6,018 bases of DNA from Planctomycetaceae bacterium (GCA_007129635.1 SKVE01001001.1:1-6018), one strand, 5' to 3'. Shown: positions 1 to 5,598, counted from the stretch's first letter. Notes: generated by a model not told the origin, from the letters alone. Numbers and translations: made by a program.

Positions 1-704
1 TGGCCGTGGCGGACGTGTGCCTGGACGTTGTCGCCGGTTTCGACCCCTGCTACATGACCGTTCCCATGCCCAGTGATGACGCCGGTCGACTCTCTTGGGC
101 TTGCTGTGATTCTTTGCTGGCCCTGTCGCGTAAGGCAACGTGCATGGGGTTGGGCCCCGGGTTGGGTCGATCGGAGGACTTAGATCGGTTGGTCACTTGG
201 CTGTATCGCCACGTGGCGATCCCGATGGTGGTGGACGCCGACGCGCTGAATGCATTAGGATCGATGAAGGATCACCGCGTCGATTGCGTTGGGCCTCGTA
301 TTCTGACTCCTCATCCGGGTGAATTTCGACGTCTGATGGGTGGTCCTAGCTCCACGGACGAAGACGATCCCGCGTCGGATCAGGCCGTGCGTCTGGCACA
401 GAGGGCGGGGGTCGTTGTCGTGTTGAAAGGGCATCGGACCCTGATCACCGACGGCCAACGAGTCGCCGACAACACGACGGGCAACCCCGGGATGGGCACG
501 GGTGGATCGGGGGATGTGCTGACCGGGATCATTACGGCGCTGGTTTGCCAGGGATTGAAGCCGTTCGAAGCAGCTCATTTGGGCACCCATGTCCACGGTT
601 TGGCCGGGGATCTGGCTGCCCAGCAGCTTGGTCAGGTGGCCATGACGGCAGCCGATCTGTTAAGATTTCTTCCGGCGGCGTTTCAGAGTTTGCATTCTGG
701 TTGA
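1..704 (+). CDS. nnrD: NAD(P)H-hydrate dehydratase (YjeF C-terminal / carbohydrate-kinase-like domain), 5' partial
   Basis: This is the C-terminal part of an ADP- or ATP-dependent (S)-NAD(P)H-hydrate dehydratase, a cytosolic repair enzyme that converts hydrated NAD(P)H back to the usable cofactor. The reading frame is open to the left edge (first full codon at base 3). The GTG at base 6 lies within the fold rather than at a plausible start, so the gene begins outside the window. About 233 residues are visible. Counting from base 6, family motifs appear in the expected order: MGLGPGLG near 47-54, VVDADALNAL 75-84, LTPHPGEF 100-107, VVLKGHRTLITDG 138-150 and NTTGNPGMGTGGSGDVLTG 156-174. The last is the nucleotide-binding signature, and D170 is the expected catalytic aspartate. 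Missing upstream is the N-terminal Gly-rich segment of the domain, and possibly a fused NnrE epimerase domain, which cannot be judged here. The stop lies 5 bases before the ribF start, which suggests cotranscription. Specificity for ADP versus ATP cannot be read from the sequence. Confidence 0.93.
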   Translation, partial: AVADVCLDVVAGFDPCYMTVPMPSDDAGRLSWACCDSLLALSRKATCMGLGPGLGRSEDLDRLVTWLYRHVAIPMVVDADALNALGSMKDHRVDCVGPRILTPHPGEFRRLMGGPSSTDEDDPASDQAVRLAQRAGVVVVLKGHRTLITDGQRVADNTTGNPGMGTGGSGDVLTGIITALVCQGLKPFEAAHLGTHVHGLAGDLAAQQLGQVAMTAADLLRFLPAAFQSLHSG

Positions 705-709
705 TCTGA

Positions 710-1705
710 ATGGACGAACAAGGCGGTTTCGCATCGATGACGCATCCTTCTTTTCCGGGGAACAGGCCCGTGCGACTGCTGCGGCACCTGGATCAAATCA
801 CCACCGAACTACAGCAGGGCGCGGTCGCCATCGGGAATTTCGACGGTGTTCACCGCGGGCATCGACGTCTGGTACAGCGGTTGATCGAACATGCTCGCAA
901 GGTCGGCGGTCCCGCCGTGGTGTTCACCTTCGACCCCCATCCCGCTCGTCTACTGCGCCCTGCGGAAGCGCCGCCGCCGCTGACCTGGTCGGAACGCAAA
1001 GCGTCGTTGCTGACGGAATTGGGCGTCGATGCCATGATCGCCTATCCGACCGACCAGCATCTTTTGTCGCTGTCGTCGCGCGAGTTCTTCGACACCGTGG
1101 TGCTGGGCCAATTGAACGCGCGTGCGATGGTCGAAGGTCCCAATTTCCGCTTCGGCCGAGGCCGCGAGGGCGATGTGCACCAATTGACTTCGTTCTGTCG
1201 AGAAGCCGGGATCGATCTGGAGGTGGTACCGCCGTTGCTGCTGGACGCCCACTATATTTCCAGCAGTCGAGTCCGCGAGGCGGTGCGGCAAGGGGATGTC
1301 GATGCGGCTCGCCAGATGCTGACCCATCCGTACCGCATCCGCGGCCTGGTCACGCATGGAGCTAGGCGCGGAGCCACATTGGGGTTCCCCACGGCGAACG
1401 TCGAGGGGATCGATACCCTGCTACCATCAACCGGTGTCTATGCGGGGCGAGCCTGGACCAACGATGTCAGATGGCCCGCCGCGATTCATATCGGGCCGAA
1501 CTTGACGTTCAACGAACAGACACTCAAGGTCGAAGTCCATTTGATCGGATATCAGAATTCGTTGTACGGCGAGCCGTTGGAGGTTGACTTTTTGGCCCGT
1601 CTTCGCGACATTCGTCCGTTCGCATCGGTCGAAGAACTCAAAGAACAATTGCAACAAGATGTCCGGTCTGCAAGCCAGATCGTCGAGCAGTTTGTTGACA
1701 ATTGA
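710..1705 (+). CDS. ribF: Bifunctional riboflavin kinase / FAD synthetase
   Basis: This enzyme makes FMN from riboflavin and then FAD from FMN, using ATP, in the cytosol. The 331 residues match the usual RibF length. The N-terminal nucleotidyltransferase half shows AIGNFDGVHRGH (residues 40-51), FTFDPHP (72-78), VEGPNFRFGRGREGD (141-155) and ISSSRVR (183-189). The C-terminal flavokinase half starts near 205 and shows the GFPTAN motif (225-230), GVYAG (242-246) and VEVHL (274-278), with E275 as the likely catalytic base. The usual PTFG stretch of the kinase loop reads NLTFNE (264-269). The ATG at 710 gives a start 5 bases after the previous stop but has no clear ribosome binding site. The in-frame ATG at 737 (M10) has AAGGCGG about 10 bases upstream and is a real alternative. 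The first 20 residues are poorly constrained, so the start is uncertain although the identity is firm. Confidence 0.96.
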   Translation: MDEQGGFASMTHPSFPGNRPVRLLRHLDQITTELQQGAVAIGNFDGVHRGHRRLVQRLIEHARKVGGPAVVFTFDPHPARLLRPAEAPPPLTWSERKASLLTELGVDAMIAYPTDQHLLSLSSREFFDTVVLGQLNARAMVEGPNFRFGRGREGDVHQLTSFCREAGIDLEVVPPLLLDAHYISSSRVREAVRQGDVDAARQMLTHPYRIRGLVTHGARRGATLGFPTANVEGIDTLLPSTGVYAGRAWTNDVRWPAAIHIGPNLTFNEQTLKVEVHLIGYQNSLYGEPLEVDFLARLRDIRPFASVEELKEQLQQDVRSASQIVEQFVDN

Positions 1706-1718
1706 CCGATGCTGCTGT

Positions 1719-1743
1719 TCCCCAAAAAATCTGTCCCCAAAAA
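1719..1743 (+). repeat. Short direct repeat upstream of the nrnA ribosome binding site
   Basis: TCCCCAAAAA occurs twice, at 1719-1728 and 1734-1743, separated by 5 bases (15-base period). The second copy runs into the AAGGAG ribosome binding site of the next gene. It lies in the only sizeable gap (49 bases) of the four-gene block. It could be a local slippage duplication or a binding or processing signal; nothing in the sequence decides which. Confidence 0.6.
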
Positions 1744-1747
1744 GGAG
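1742..1747 (+). promoter_or_regulatory. Ribosome binding site that fixes the nrnA start
   Basis: AAGGAG lies 7 bases before the ATG at 1755. The open frame extends upstream to 1584, but that stretch lies inside ribF in another frame and is rich in Ser, Lys and Arg with no family similarity. This site therefore selects the start at 1755. Confidence 0.85.
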
Positions 1748-1754
1748 TTTCGCC

Positions 1755-2750
1755 ATGGCGATCGCTTGGCCACGGTTCTCTGAAATCATCCATGCTCATC
1801 AACGGTTCCTGTTGACCAGCCATATCCGCCCCGACTGCGATGCCTTGGGCAGCGAACTGGGCATGGCGGGAATTTTGGACGCCTTGGGCAAAGATGTCAG
1901 CATCGTCAACGGCCACCCGACACCACCAAATCTAGCGGCGATCGATCCGCAGCAGCGCGTCCTTGCGTTGGGCCAAGACATTCAACCGGAACAGTTGGCG
2001 GATGTCCAGGTGATCATGATCCTGGACACCAGTGCCTGGGCCCAGTTGGGTCCGATGGGCGACGTGCTCCGAGCCAGCCAGGCAAAAAAAATCATCGTGG
2101 ACCACCACGTCAGTGGGGACGACCTGGACGCCGAACCGTTCAAGGATACCCAGGCCGAAGCGACTGGCACCCTGGTGCTGCAAGCGGCGAAACAGTTAGG
2201 CGTGCCGCTGACGACCGAAATCGCCAACGCCCTATTCGCGGCCATCGCCACCGATACCGGCTGGTTCCGATTCCCCTCGACATCAGCCGCCACGTATCGA
2301 GACGCCGCTGAGTTGCTGGATGCGGGGGTTCGTCCGGAGTTGATCTACAACCAGTTGTACGAGCAGGATACGGTGGGACGAGTCCGCTTGCGAGGGGTCA
2401 TTTTGGCTCGAGTGATCTCGGAACTGGACGGACGTCTGACGCATACTTACGTTCTGAACGAAGATTTCGAACACACCGGGGCGCTGCCCAGTGATACCGA
2501 GGACGTCATCAACATGACGCTGGCGATCGCCGGTACCGAGTTTGCTGTGATCTTCGTCCAGCAAGCGACCGGCGGGTTCAAGCTGAGCTTCCGCAGTCGT
2601 TGTGCCGTGCAGTGCAGTCAGATCGCCGAGCATTTTGGCGGCGGCGGTCACAAGGCGGCTGCTGGTGCGTTTGTGGAGGGCGAACTGGACCAGGTGCGTC
2701 CCCGCGTCCTGGATGTCATCCGCGATGCCATGCAAAAGGTCGCTGATTGA
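1755..2750 (+). CDS. nrnA: DHH/DHHA1 phosphoesterase, NrnA-type oligoribonuclease / pAp phosphatase
   Basis: This is a cytosolic metal-dependent phosphoesterase. NrnA-type members degrade 2-5 nt RNA fragments to mononucleotides and dephosphorylate 3'-phosphoadenosine 5'-phosphate (pAp) to AMP. The 331-residue protein has the full DHH motif set: SHIRPDCDALGS (22-33), MILDTS with D90 (87-92), the DHH motif VDHH (114-117) and AIATDTGWFRF with D166 (162-172). The C-terminal DHHA1 domain carries GGGGHKAAAGA (294-304). Length and motif spacing fit NrnA rather than RecJ, which is much longer, or PPX-type enzymes. No DHH metal ligand is missing. The start follows from the AAGGAG site 7 bases upstream. 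Its stop codon overlaps the next ATG, implying translational coupling. NrnA is often encoded near ribF in bacteria, commonly with rbfA and truB, which are absent here. The exact substrate (nanoRNA, pAp or a cyclic-dinucleotide product) is inferred from the family only. Confidence 0.9.
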   Translation: MAIAWPRFSEIIHAHQRFLLTSHIRPDCDALGSELGMAGILDALGKDVSIVNGHPTPPNLAAIDPQQRVLALGQDIQPEQLADVQVIMILDTSAWAQLGPMGDVLRASQAKKIIVDHHVSGDDLDAEPFKDTQAEATGTLVLQAAKQLGVPLTTEIANALFAAIATDTGWFRFPSTSAATYRDAAELLDAGVRPELIYNQLYEQDTVGRVRLRGVILARVISELDGRLTHTYVLNEDFEHTGALPSDTEDVINMTLAIAGTEFAVIFVQQATGGFKLSFRSRCAVQCSQIAEHFGGGGHKAAAGAFVEGELDQVRPRVLDVIRDAMQKVAD

Positions 2751-3394
2751 TGGCCGGGACTGCCTATCCCGGCGTGTTGCTGCTCGGGCCGACCGGAGCG
2801 GGCAAAACGCCGTTGGGCCAATGGATCGAACTGCACGGCTGGGCCGGACAACGATGCCTTCACTTTGACTTTGGGGAGAACCTTCGCAAGGCCGTCCGCA
2901 ACGAACTGCCGCCGGATTGCGTGTCGTCGCAGGACATCCAGTTTCTGCGCGGCGTGCTGGAGCATGGCGTGTTGCTGGAAGATCAGGATTTCCCGATCGC
3001 CGAACGAATGCTGCTTGGCTTTTTGACGCAGCGTCATGCCGACCATCGCACGCGGATTATCTTGAACGGTCTGCCGCGACACACCGGCCAAGCCGACGCC
3101 ATGCAGCATCTGGTCGCGGTCCAGACCGTCGTCTGCCTCGATTGCGACGCTCGTACCGTGCTGTTGAGGATTCAACACGACCCCGCAGGCGATCGAGTAG
3201 GGCGAATCGATGATCTATTGCCTGCGGTGCGAAAGAAGTTGAGCATCTACGACCAGCGCACGACGCCGTTGGTGGATTGGTACCGCCAGCGCGGCGCGAG
3301 TATCCTGCGCATCCCGGTTTCGGCACAGATGACCGCCGCCCAAATGTGGCAGGAAGTCCAGCCAGCCGCCTGCCTTCATCCGGATGATTCGTAA
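2750..3394 (+). CDS. Adenylate-kinase-like nucleoside monophosphate kinase, short-LID type
   Basis: This is a predicted cytosolic P-loop kinase that moves a phosphate from ATP to a nucleoside monophosphate. The protein has 214 residues. The Walker A motif is GPTGAGKT (13-20), with K19 and T20. FGENLRKAV (41-49) corresponds to the GDxLR region of the NMP-binding site, and LNGLPRHTGQA (105-115) to the DGFPR-xxQA signature. R140, R149 and R152 with D154-D155, then KKLSIYDQRTTPL (162-174), match the arginine-rich core and C-terminal helix of adenylate kinases. The LID is short, without a zinc knuckle. It differs from housekeeping Adk by GKTPLG in place of GKGTQ and LPRH in place of FPRT, so it is probably a paralogue and AMP specificity is unproven. 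The ATG at 2750 shares its first base with the nrnA stop (TGATG); a TTG one codon earlier is less likely. It is the last gene of the block and faces the convergent small gene. Confidence 0.82.
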   Translation: MAGTAYPGVLLLGPTGAGKTPLGQWIELHGWAGQRCLHFDFGENLRKAVRNELPPDCVSSQDIQFLRGVLEHGVLLEDQDFPIAERMLLGFLTQRHADHRTRIILNGLPRHTGQADAMQHLVAVQTVVCLDCDARTVLLRIQHDPAGDRVGRIDDLLPAVRKKLSIYDQRTTPLVDWYRQRGASILRIPVSAQMTAAQMWQEVQPAACLHPDDS

Positions 3395-3446
3395 CCCGAA
3401 GCTTCGACGTGTGAAAGCAGTCGTCTTTTCGGCTTTCGTCTGACGT

Positions 3447-3716
3447 TTACCGACGGCCAGTCCCCGCGCGGGATGCTCGGACCACCTCGCCACCTGTCGG
3501 AGCACTGACACTGCGATGGTGGCGGCGGCGAACCGTATTGCCGTAGACGTGCAAAGGTCGATTCGGACGTGCGACAATCGGCGTCGCCGAAATCTGCCGA
3601 CGCAGTTCCCCCGTCGCGATGACCGGGCCTTGCCCGCGGGTTTCCTGGGGGAAGGCCAGCCAGTAACCAGAGCAGGCACCGAATACTAACACGAAGATCA
3701 TCAGCTTGCGTTTCAT
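3447..3716 (-). CDS. Small exported or lipidated, strongly basic protein of unknown function
   Basis: I do not recognise the family. The protein has 89 residues. Residues 1-4 (MKRK) are a positive n-region, 5-14 (LMIFVLVFGA) a hydrophobic core, and 15-29 run CSGYWLAFPQETRGQ. This looks like an export signal. FGAC (12-15) could be a weak lipobox with C15 as the lipidated residue, although F at -3 is unusual; cleavage by signal peptidase I near residue 21 or 29 is the other reading. The mature part is about 60-75 residues, rich in Arg and short of acidic residues, with a patch VRRRHHRS, and shows no domain, repeat or cysteine pair. The start is well supported by GGAGG 6 bases before the ATG. 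An in-frame ATG at 3737 lies upstream of that site and is rejected. The gene converges with the NMP kinase (52 bases between stop codons) and diverges from the aminotransferase. Short exported basic proteins of this kind are common in planctomycetes, which is context only. Confidence 0.75.
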   Translation of the reverse strand: MKRKLMIFVLVFGACSGYWLAFPQETRGQGPVIATGELRRQISATPIVARPNRPLHVYGNTVRRRHHRSVSAPTGGEVVRASRAGTGRR

Positions 3717-3722
3717 TTTCTC

Positions 3723-3727
3723 CCTCC
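3723..3727 (-). promoter_or_regulatory. Strong ribosome binding site of the small exported protein
   Basis: Read on the minus strand, the sequence is GGAGGGAGAAA followed directly by ATG, placing GGAGG 6 bases from the start codon. It is the best Shine-Dalgarno match in the window and the main evidence that the 89-residue frame is a real gene. Confidence 0.82.
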
Positions 3728-3737
3728 AACAACACAA

Positions 3738-3889
3738 GTACCTCTGTAGGAAAATTACCCGACGATCAACGATCCACGCGTTCGAAACGATCAGAAAAAG
3801 TTCAGGGATGACGGATCGTCAGGGGGACCCTGCGGAAAGTAGCGGTTACGACAGTTCAAGCCGGCTGGAAAACGATGGGATGATCCATT
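3738..3889. promoter_or_regulatory. Divergent intergenic region with repeated ACGATC words and a palindrome
   Basis: This stretch lies between the divergent small exported protein and the aminotransferase, so both promoters should be here. ACGATC occurs at 3762-3767, 3769-3774 and 3787-3792, and its complement GATCGT at 3814-3819. A 13-base palindrome, TGACG-GAT-CGTCA, occupies 3809-3821 and contains the last copy. No convincing -35/-10 pair is visible on either strand. On the minus strand a TTGATC with TACAGA 15 bases downstream is only a weak candidate. The arrangement would fit a shared operator, but that is an inference. Confidence 0.4.
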
Positions 3890-5353
3890 ATGTTTGAACG
3901 GTTTGAATTGCGAACGATGGAACCCGTTGACAGAAGCAAACCGATGAACCAACACGACGCCAAGCACGACGCCGAGTCCGCCAACAGCATCCGCTACGAC
4001 GGCGAAAACGCTTCCAACGAAGCTCGCTGTCGTCTGCGCGCGACGGAACCTCGCAGCATGCGCACCTACACGCCCTCGCTGGCTTTTCTCGCCAAGAGTG
4101 CTGGCTCGTACCACTGGACTCCGGAAGGTCGAAAACTGGCGGATTTCACGTCGGGCGTCCTGGTCGCCAACCTGGGGCACAATCCAACTCGCTGGTGGCA
4201 TCGCGTGCTGGATTACCTTGGGCTGTCCGCCATCGATGCGACTCAGGAATTCCAGCAGATCGTTCCTTTGACCTCGTACAACGCTGCCACGGAGATCGAG
4301 CTGTTGGCCAACGAGCGACTTTTGGCGAACATGCGACGTGAACCGGGGGGTGGCCGCATGGAACAGATCCTGTGGGCAGCCAGTGGCAGCGAAGCCATCC
4401 AAAAAGCCATCTGGGCTTCGATGGCGCGGCAGCCAGGCAGCCAAATGATCCTGGCTCCCCGCCACGGTTTCCACGGCAAAAAAGGACTGGCCGGTGCGAT
4501 TACGGGAACCGAGTGTGATGCGGAACGCGATCCACGCGTCCGCTTCTTCGGGTTTCCGATCGACGAATGCTGCGACGTCCAACGTCGCCGCCAGCCGATC
4601 GATCTGGCCCGGTATGAACAGGAGCTGAACGATCTGCACCACCGATATGGAAGCCGATTCTGCTGCTTGGTCACCGAGCCCTACCTGGGCGGTGGAGGTT
4701 CGTACCACCCACAGCCCGAGTATCTCCAATTGCTACAGCGATTCTGCAACCGGCATGACATCATCTTCATCCTGGACGAAATCCAATCGAACTTCGGACG
4801 CACCGGTCCGATGTATGCCTACACGCATTACGGGATCGAGCCGGACATCGTCTGTCTGGGCAAAGGGATGGGCAATGGGGTCCCTGTCAGTGCGGCTGTA
4901 GGGCGATCGGATGTGTTCGGAACGCTTGGGTACGGTGCCGGTTCGGACACCTGGAGTGCCAATCCGTTGTCCAGCGCCGCTGTGGTTGCGACCCTGGACG
5001 AATTCGAAACGGCGGATGTCATCGGCGGCGGCAGACGATTGGCCGAGTTACTTGAACGAGGCTTATGTCGCTTGAAGGAAACGGGGCTGATCCGATACGT
5101 TCGAGGCGAAGGGTGCGTTTGGGGCATCGAGTGTGCTCCGCTCGGGAGTCACTCGGCGGCCGAGGTCGCCAGCCATTGCGTTCGCACCTGTTACGTGGGG
5201 GACGATTCGGGCAGGGCCGTCCATCTGCTGGGCCCTTTGGCGAACAAAGTGCTCCGCATCAGTCCACCGTTGGTGATGCCGTTGGACGAAGCTCAAATAT
5301 ACCTGGATGTCATGTACGAACGCTTCACGGCGCTGCGTCGGGAACTCGAATGA
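3890..5353 (+). CDS. Class III PLP-dependent aminotransferase, substrate unresolved
   Basis: This is a fold-type I, class III (omega-amino acid type) aminotransferase, expected to be cytosolic and dimeric. The product has 487 residues, longer than the usual 400-460. Residues 1-57 are a polar tail rich in Asp, Glu, Asn and Arg without family features; the recognisable domain begins near RTYTPSLAFL (58-67). Key motifs are SGSEA (165-169, PLP phosphate), GFHGKKG (193-199), TEPYLGGGG (262-270), LDEIQSNFGRTG (295-306, D296 pairs with the PLP nitrogen) and LGKGMGNGVPVSA (323-335, K325 the Schiff-base lysine). DTWSANPLSSAA follows, where family members have a phosphate-binding Thr from the partner subunit. 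Relatives act on acetylornithine, ornithine, 4-aminobutyrate, diaminobutyrate and others; I cannot choose among them. No neighbouring biosynthetic gene helps. The ATG at 3890 has only a poor GGGAT-like site upstream. Starts at 3917 and 3944 (M10, M19) are possible and would shorten the tail. Confidence 0.88.
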   Translation: MFERFELRTMEPVDRSKPMNQHDAKHDAESANSIRYDGENASNEARCRLRATEPRSMRTYTPSLAFLAKSAGSYHWTPEGRKLADFTSGVLVANLGHNPTRWWHRVLDYLGLSAIDATQEFQQIVPLTSYNAATEIELLANERLLANMRREPGGGRMEQILWAASGSEAIQKAIWASMARQPGSQMILAPRHGFHGKKGLAGAITGTECDAERDPRVRFFGFPIDECCDVQRRRQPIDLARYEQELNDLHHRYGSRFCCLVTEPYLGGGGSYHPQPEYLQLLQRFCNRHDIIFILDEIQSNFGRTGPMYAYTHYGIEPDIVCLGKGMGNGVPVSAAVGRSDVFGTLGYGAGSDTWSANPLSSAAVVATLDEFETADVIGGGRRLAELLERGLCRLKETGLIRYVRGEGCVWGIECAPLGSHSAAEVASHCVRTCYVGDDSGRAVHLLGPLANKVLRISPPLVMPLDEAQIYLDVMYERFTALRRELE

Positions 5354-5371
5354 TCCGGAAGGAAGTCGCTG

Positions 5372-5402
5372 GCGTAAGTCGTTTGTAGAATGCCACTTAC
5401 GC
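5372..5402. repeat. Perfect 8-bp inverted repeat after the aminotransferase
   Basis: GCGTAAGT (5372-5379) and ACTTACGC (5395-5402) are exact reverse complements around a 15-base loop, starting 18 bases after the aminotransferase stop. A competing pairing of TGGC (5370-5373) with GCCA (5392-5395) is possible. No run of T follows, so it does not look like a standard intrinsic terminator. It could be a 3'-end stabilising hairpin, a palindromic protein site or a copy of a dispersed palindromic repeat. Confidence 0.55.
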
Positions 5403-5422
5403 TTGGAATGCCCCCATGCTTT

Positions 5423-5449
5423 GCTTGGCTCCGAAAATTTCTGCCAAGC
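5423..5449. repeat. Perfect 7-bp inverted repeat just upstream of the tRNA promoter
   Basis: GCTTGGC (5423-5429) and GCCAAGC (5443-5449) are exact reverse complements around a 13-base AT-rich loop. The structure ends 4 bases before the -35 element of the tRNA promoter. It may help end the aminotransferase transcript or be an upstream activator or repressor site. It lacks a T-tract. Confidence 0.45.
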
Positions 5450-5453
5450 CCCT

Positions 5454-5481
5454 TTGCAAGCCTTTTCACGATTTGTATAAT
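5454..5481 (+). promoter_or_regulatory. Sigma-70-type promoter of the tRNA-Asp gene
   Basis: A perfect TATAAT (5476-5481) has TTGCAA (5454-5459, 4 of 6 consensus matches) 16 bases upstream. Transcription would begin around 5487-5490, giving a short leader before the mature tRNA end at 5501. The -10 hexamer is the clearest promoter element in the window, and the stretch is locally AT-rich. Confidence 0.7.
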
Positions 5482-5500
5482 TTGCCCATCACAAGCGATT

Positions 5501-5574
5501 GGGGCCGTAGCTCAATTGGTTAGAGTACTGGACTGTCGATCCAGTGGTTGCGGGTTCGAGTCCCGTCGGCCTCG
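5501..5574 (+). tRNA. tRNA-Asp (anticodon GTC)
   Basis: A full cloverleaf can be drawn. The acceptor GGGGCCG (5501-5507) pairs with CGGCCTC (5567-5573), with one G-U at 2-71. The D-arm is GCTC/GAGT with a 9-base loop containing GG. The anticodon stem CTGGA/TCCAG holds the loop CTGTCGA (5533-5539) with GTC at 5535-5537. The variable loop has 5 bases, and the T-arm GCGGG/CCCGT holds the loop TTCGAGT. G73 is at 5574. CCA is not encoded (CTT follows), so it must be added after transcription. The length of 74 without CCA equals that of typical bacterial tRNA-Asp. Anticodon and G73 support aspartate. The loop has G37 and A38 where E. coli tRNA-Asp has A37 and C38. Confidence 0.95.
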
Positions 5575-5598
5575 CTTCTGAAATCTCAAGGGGTTCGC

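Noticed and set aside
1584..1754. Upstream extension of the nrnA frame to an ATG at 1584
   Set aside because: It would overlap the end of ribF by over 120 bases and add a Ser/Lys/Arg-rich segment unlike the family, while the ATG at 1755 has a good AAGGAG site.
2648..3178. Minus-strand open frame opposite the nrnA end and the NMP kinase start
   Set aside because: It is antisense to the DHHA1 motif and the Walker A motif of two recognisable genes, and no family signature is seen in its translation.
3395..3446. Possible bidirectional terminator between the NMP kinase and the small gene (CGAAGCTTCG palindrome; GAAAGC/GCTTTC; CGAC/GTCG followed by TCTTTT)
   Set aside because: The stems are 4-6 bp with long loops, or are simple palindromes with no usable loop. 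None gives a convincing intrinsic terminator, so no feature was called.
3215..3735. Two further minus-strand frames over the small exported protein and the kinase end
   Set aside because: Neither has a ribosome binding site as good as the GGAGG that serves 3716; they lack a signal peptide or domain and overlap the better candidate.
3706..3897. Plus-strand frame overlapping the aminotransferase start, including an internal 29-codon frame from 3808
   Set aside because: The start at 3706 is a TTG inside the oppositely oriented small gene. The internal ATG at 3808 has only a poor ribosome binding site, and the product has no recognisable feature. A leader peptide cannot be excluded but is not supported.
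3791..4729. Long minus-strand open frame (312 codons) opposite the aminotransferase N-terminal half
   Set aside because: The plus strand carries unmistakable class III aminotransferase motifs over the same bases; the antisense product shows no family motif and has the composition expected of a GC-rich shadow frame.
5390..5581. Short plus-strand frame ending in CGFESRRPRF
   Set aside because: This is the familiar artefact of translating a tRNA gene; bases 5501-5574 form a full tRNA-Asp cloverleaf.
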